From positions 2,542,001 to 2,606,000 of the forward strand of contig OZ004595.1 of the NCBI GenBank assembly GCA_963924555.1: 64,000 nucleotides of DNA, given 5' to 3'. A program made the translations under genes and the position numbers. Position 1 is the first letter of the stretch, and each line of letters begins with the position of its first letter. Source of the stretch: Crambe crambe. Taxonomy: Eukaryota > Porifera > Demospongiae > Poecilosclerida > Crambeidae. This document shows, piece after piece, positions 61,574-64,000 of this stretch. The notes under the pieces were generated by a model. The model did not search any database. It was not told where the DNA came from and saw only the letters and a list, made by a program, of their open reading frames with translations.

Positions 61574-63895
61574 ATGTTTCTTAAGTGGTTTGTATTGATT
61601 GCACTTGGATGCTCTACTCTAATTCAAAATAGTAAAGTCCTAGGCGTTGAGCTCAATTGGACCAGAAGTGGCATTGCAAACTACAAACCCAAGTAAGTAG
61701 CTGTCATGCAGTTGCTCATCATAGCCCAATCGTTAGAGAGTATAGGTACGTAGTTACATAGAATTTTTTATGAAAATCCTTATCATTTTACAGCTCTCCG
61801 TTAACTGTGAGTGCCGGTGTTAAACTTAAAATAAATTGTATAAACGATAGCTACAGCACTATCTATGTATTGGTAAGGAACTACTGGTATAACTGAATTT
61901 TGTTATAGCTAATTCTTATTACAATTACAGACTGACAGAAGGCAGTATGATATGTGCAATTGCAGTGCAATTGAAGCAGGTTGTGTTAGTTCACAGCTAG
62001 TCAGTAGAACTTGTTTTGCTCAGCTCAGATTTGTAGAAATAACGATCAATCACAATTCTGAAGGACTTGATAATTCATTTGATTATAGACCAGGAGAAAC
62101 ATACTATTATGCATGTAAGCACATAATCATATAGGGTAGGTAGCTATTCAATAATGTACTAATGGGTTGCCCTTCTGTACTGTTCTCAACAAGATTTTCT
62201 TGTTATATGTTATAACATCATTAATAACACCATTAAGCTGTGTGACCTATAAGCAGTTAATTCAACTATGTTCTTGAAACAGCTTTCCCTCATGGAACGA
62301 AAGAGGGTGGTCCATGCTTTCCAACCAACACTGAGCCTGGAATGAGAATGGCTATTGCTATCCAAAGTGAGGAAACAGGTAGGTTGGCATAGCTAGCTAC
62401 TAGTAATTACACAATGTCATAAGGTGTTTGACTGTTAAGGTGTTGGTTGGAAGCTATATAAGCATTGCATTGTTACTTTATACAATTGAAATAGTACAGT
62501 ATTATTAAGGTAAAGTTGGGCTATTTCGAACGGCGGGGCTATTCCGTAGGTTCAAATATTTCTGAAACTACCGAGACTTTTGAGCTCAATGTTGGAGGAT
62601 ATAATCTACTATAATAGTAGAATATATCTTTCAAAATAGAGCTCTTAAGCTCGTGAAGGTTTGAAAATATTTGACCCTATGGAATAGCCCTGCCGTTCGA
62701 AATAGCCCCGCTTTACCTTAACAGTTATTCTCTCTGTATATGATTATTTTTGGAATCTACTACATTTCTTCAATTCTTCAATTTAACAACACAACATTGT
62801 AACGTCTTTAACTTCACAACTAAATACAAAAAACTGTTTGAGTTTGCTTTAATTCGCCAAAGTTTGCTCTGTAATTATTAGTTTGCCAAGTGTTGAGCTA
62901 TGTATGCGCCCAAATTTAGTTCCATCGAGCTGGTAATTTGAACTGAAGTGAGTAATGGATAGATCTAAGGTAGGAAGGAACTGGAGTCACCAATTTTGAA
63001 CAGTTAGTGTAGCTTTCTCCTTTTTTTTTTCTTTTTTTTCTTCTTTTTTTTTTTTTGTCATCATCGGGCCATGCCACGATCTTCTCTTCCTGTGGAGTCA
63101 ATTCTAACTATAAGGAGATTTCCACCAAATCTCTCTGTTGGAAGCAAGTCCTCTTTTGGAAAGACTGAGATGGCAAAAGCTGTATGTGGTAGGTAGGTGA
63201 AGAGTGCAAATATAAAGGGAAGAAACTACAGCCTATAGCCATCACCATTGGAACCGCTTTATTGTACCATCCCAATCTATAGAAGAGGGACCAATTAATC
63301 TATCCCTCAGTTTGCAGGTTCATGCATTGTTAGGATTCCACCATTCCAATCTACTACGAAATACCATATCAATCTAATTATTATATCCACTCCCCATCAC
63401 TGCTAATTCCCAAGCTCCAATAATATATTGAATGCATGGTTACATATGAAGTATTCAGTGAAACAATGGAACCTCAAGCTTGTTATAGAAGATAGTGTGA
63501 AGGTATTTGAGAAGAATGATGTACAATATCAATCCTTTGTGTCCTTTTAAGGTCGTCATGAAGTGTAGTACCAACACCAGATTTTCTGCACTGCAGATTG
63601 TATAGTGGGTGATATCTTTCCATTAACAAACAAAAAAATAATAATTTGGGCTCTATTATCCATGAGGTTCCATTGAATCACACCTAAGTTTCTATTTTCA
63701 AAGTCTCGTCTCTCTCTTTTTTTTCCAGGTAATAATGGAGGTAATCAAGGTGGAGATGGAACGACCAGTATATCAGATGCAGAAGGTCTTGCTGGATCCT
63801 TCTCCCTCAGCCAACTATCCCCACCAAATCACAAATACATGATTTTTATCCCGGCACTTGTTACTTTCTGTCAAGTATTCCACACACACATTTAA
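61574..63895 (+). CDS. Ephrin-like protein E, probably GPI-anchored
   Basis: Five exons: 61574-61692, 61794-61872, 61931-62114, 62283-62378, 63729-63895; 214 residues, phases 2-0-1-1, frame continuous. The ATG at 61574 is taken because ATG 61568 meets a stop at once. Signal peptide MFLKWFVLIALGCSTLIQNS. Head: ELNWTRSG, SAGVKLKINC, STIYVL, RRQYDMCNC, AIEAGC, TYYYAS, EGGPC, the closest match to gene C. The last exon gives a short Gly/Asp/Thr linker, Ser-rich text and a hydrophobic C-terminus (MIFIPALVTF...) with no cytoplasmic tail, as in GPI-signal precursors. Ephrin-A proteins are known to be GPI-linked; the assignment here is inference. An earlier donor at 62366 would also keep phase. Another 3' exon beyond the window cannot be excluded. 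Confidence 0.7.
62506..62722. mobile_element. Hairpin MITE in intron 4 of E
   Basis: Ends TTAAGGTAAAG and CTTTACCTTAA with long complementary arms (GGGCTATTTCGAACGGC against GCCGTTCGAAATAGCCC). No coding capacity. Confidence 0.85.
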
Positions 63896-64000
63896 ATGAT
63901 AGAAACTTCCTCTCTGAGTATCTCCAACTATAAGAATATGTTTTCCCAATGATAATTATCAGGTTTCCTATAAGATCGGGCTTTGTTAGTCAACAAGATT
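63896..64000. other. 3' flank of E, nothing recognised
   Basis: The first hundred bases after the stop; no clear poly(A) signal or next gene seen before the window ends. Confidence 0.4.

Overview
The window looks like nuclear DNA of a demosponge close to Amphimedon. It is AT-rich with frequent AGCTAGCT strings, has spliced genes with some introns near 50-70 bp, carries many palindromic MITEs, and encodes sponge-style receptors. The species is inferred from style, not proven.

Layout. (1) 0-20 kb: a multi-membrane protein family in decay. Four broken or scrambled copies (228-2045, 2817-4568, 15560-16559, 18079-19814) surround one intact relative (11140-14748) that adds a beta-helix ectodomain to the same membrane region. 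A young, nearly whole Ty1/copia retrotransposon lies at 5337-9760. (2) 20-27 kb: repeat-rich DNA with a 358-bp foldback (21847-22204) and two inverted ~1.03-kb arms (22631-24216 and 25819-26851) that flank the first exons of the next gene; one arm was later hit by a 5'-truncated LINE. (3) 24-64 kb: four paralogous plus-strand genes, EphL-A (24392-32473), EphL-B (34429-50192), EphL-C (50610-52390) and EphL-E (61574-63895). All share one four-exon head module with intron phases 2-0-1-1. The head reads as an ephrin-type domain: Trp near the N-terminus, a GD..I.C strand, Y..C, a YY.AS strand and a late GG.C. The C-termini differ: A has a poly-Gly linker, membrane helix and repeat tail; B has a mucin stalk of about 3,250 residues, membrane helix and repeat tail; C has a membrane helix and short basic tail; E has a C-terminal hydrophobic end like a GPI signal. 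An Ig-FN3 membrane receptor (55265-57858) sits between C and E.

(4) 58567-61529: an element with long inverted termini and a TA target duplication. It contains a minus-strand, multi-exon gene that joins a transposase/integrase-type helix-turn-helix start to an IRAK/RLK-like kinase lacking its P-loop.

The main proposal is the ephrin-like cluster: one adhesive or signalling head displayed on four very different stalks and anchors, next to an Ig-FN3 receptor. Exon coordinates come from splice signals, phase matching and paralog comparison by eye; no search, alignment program or RNA data were used.
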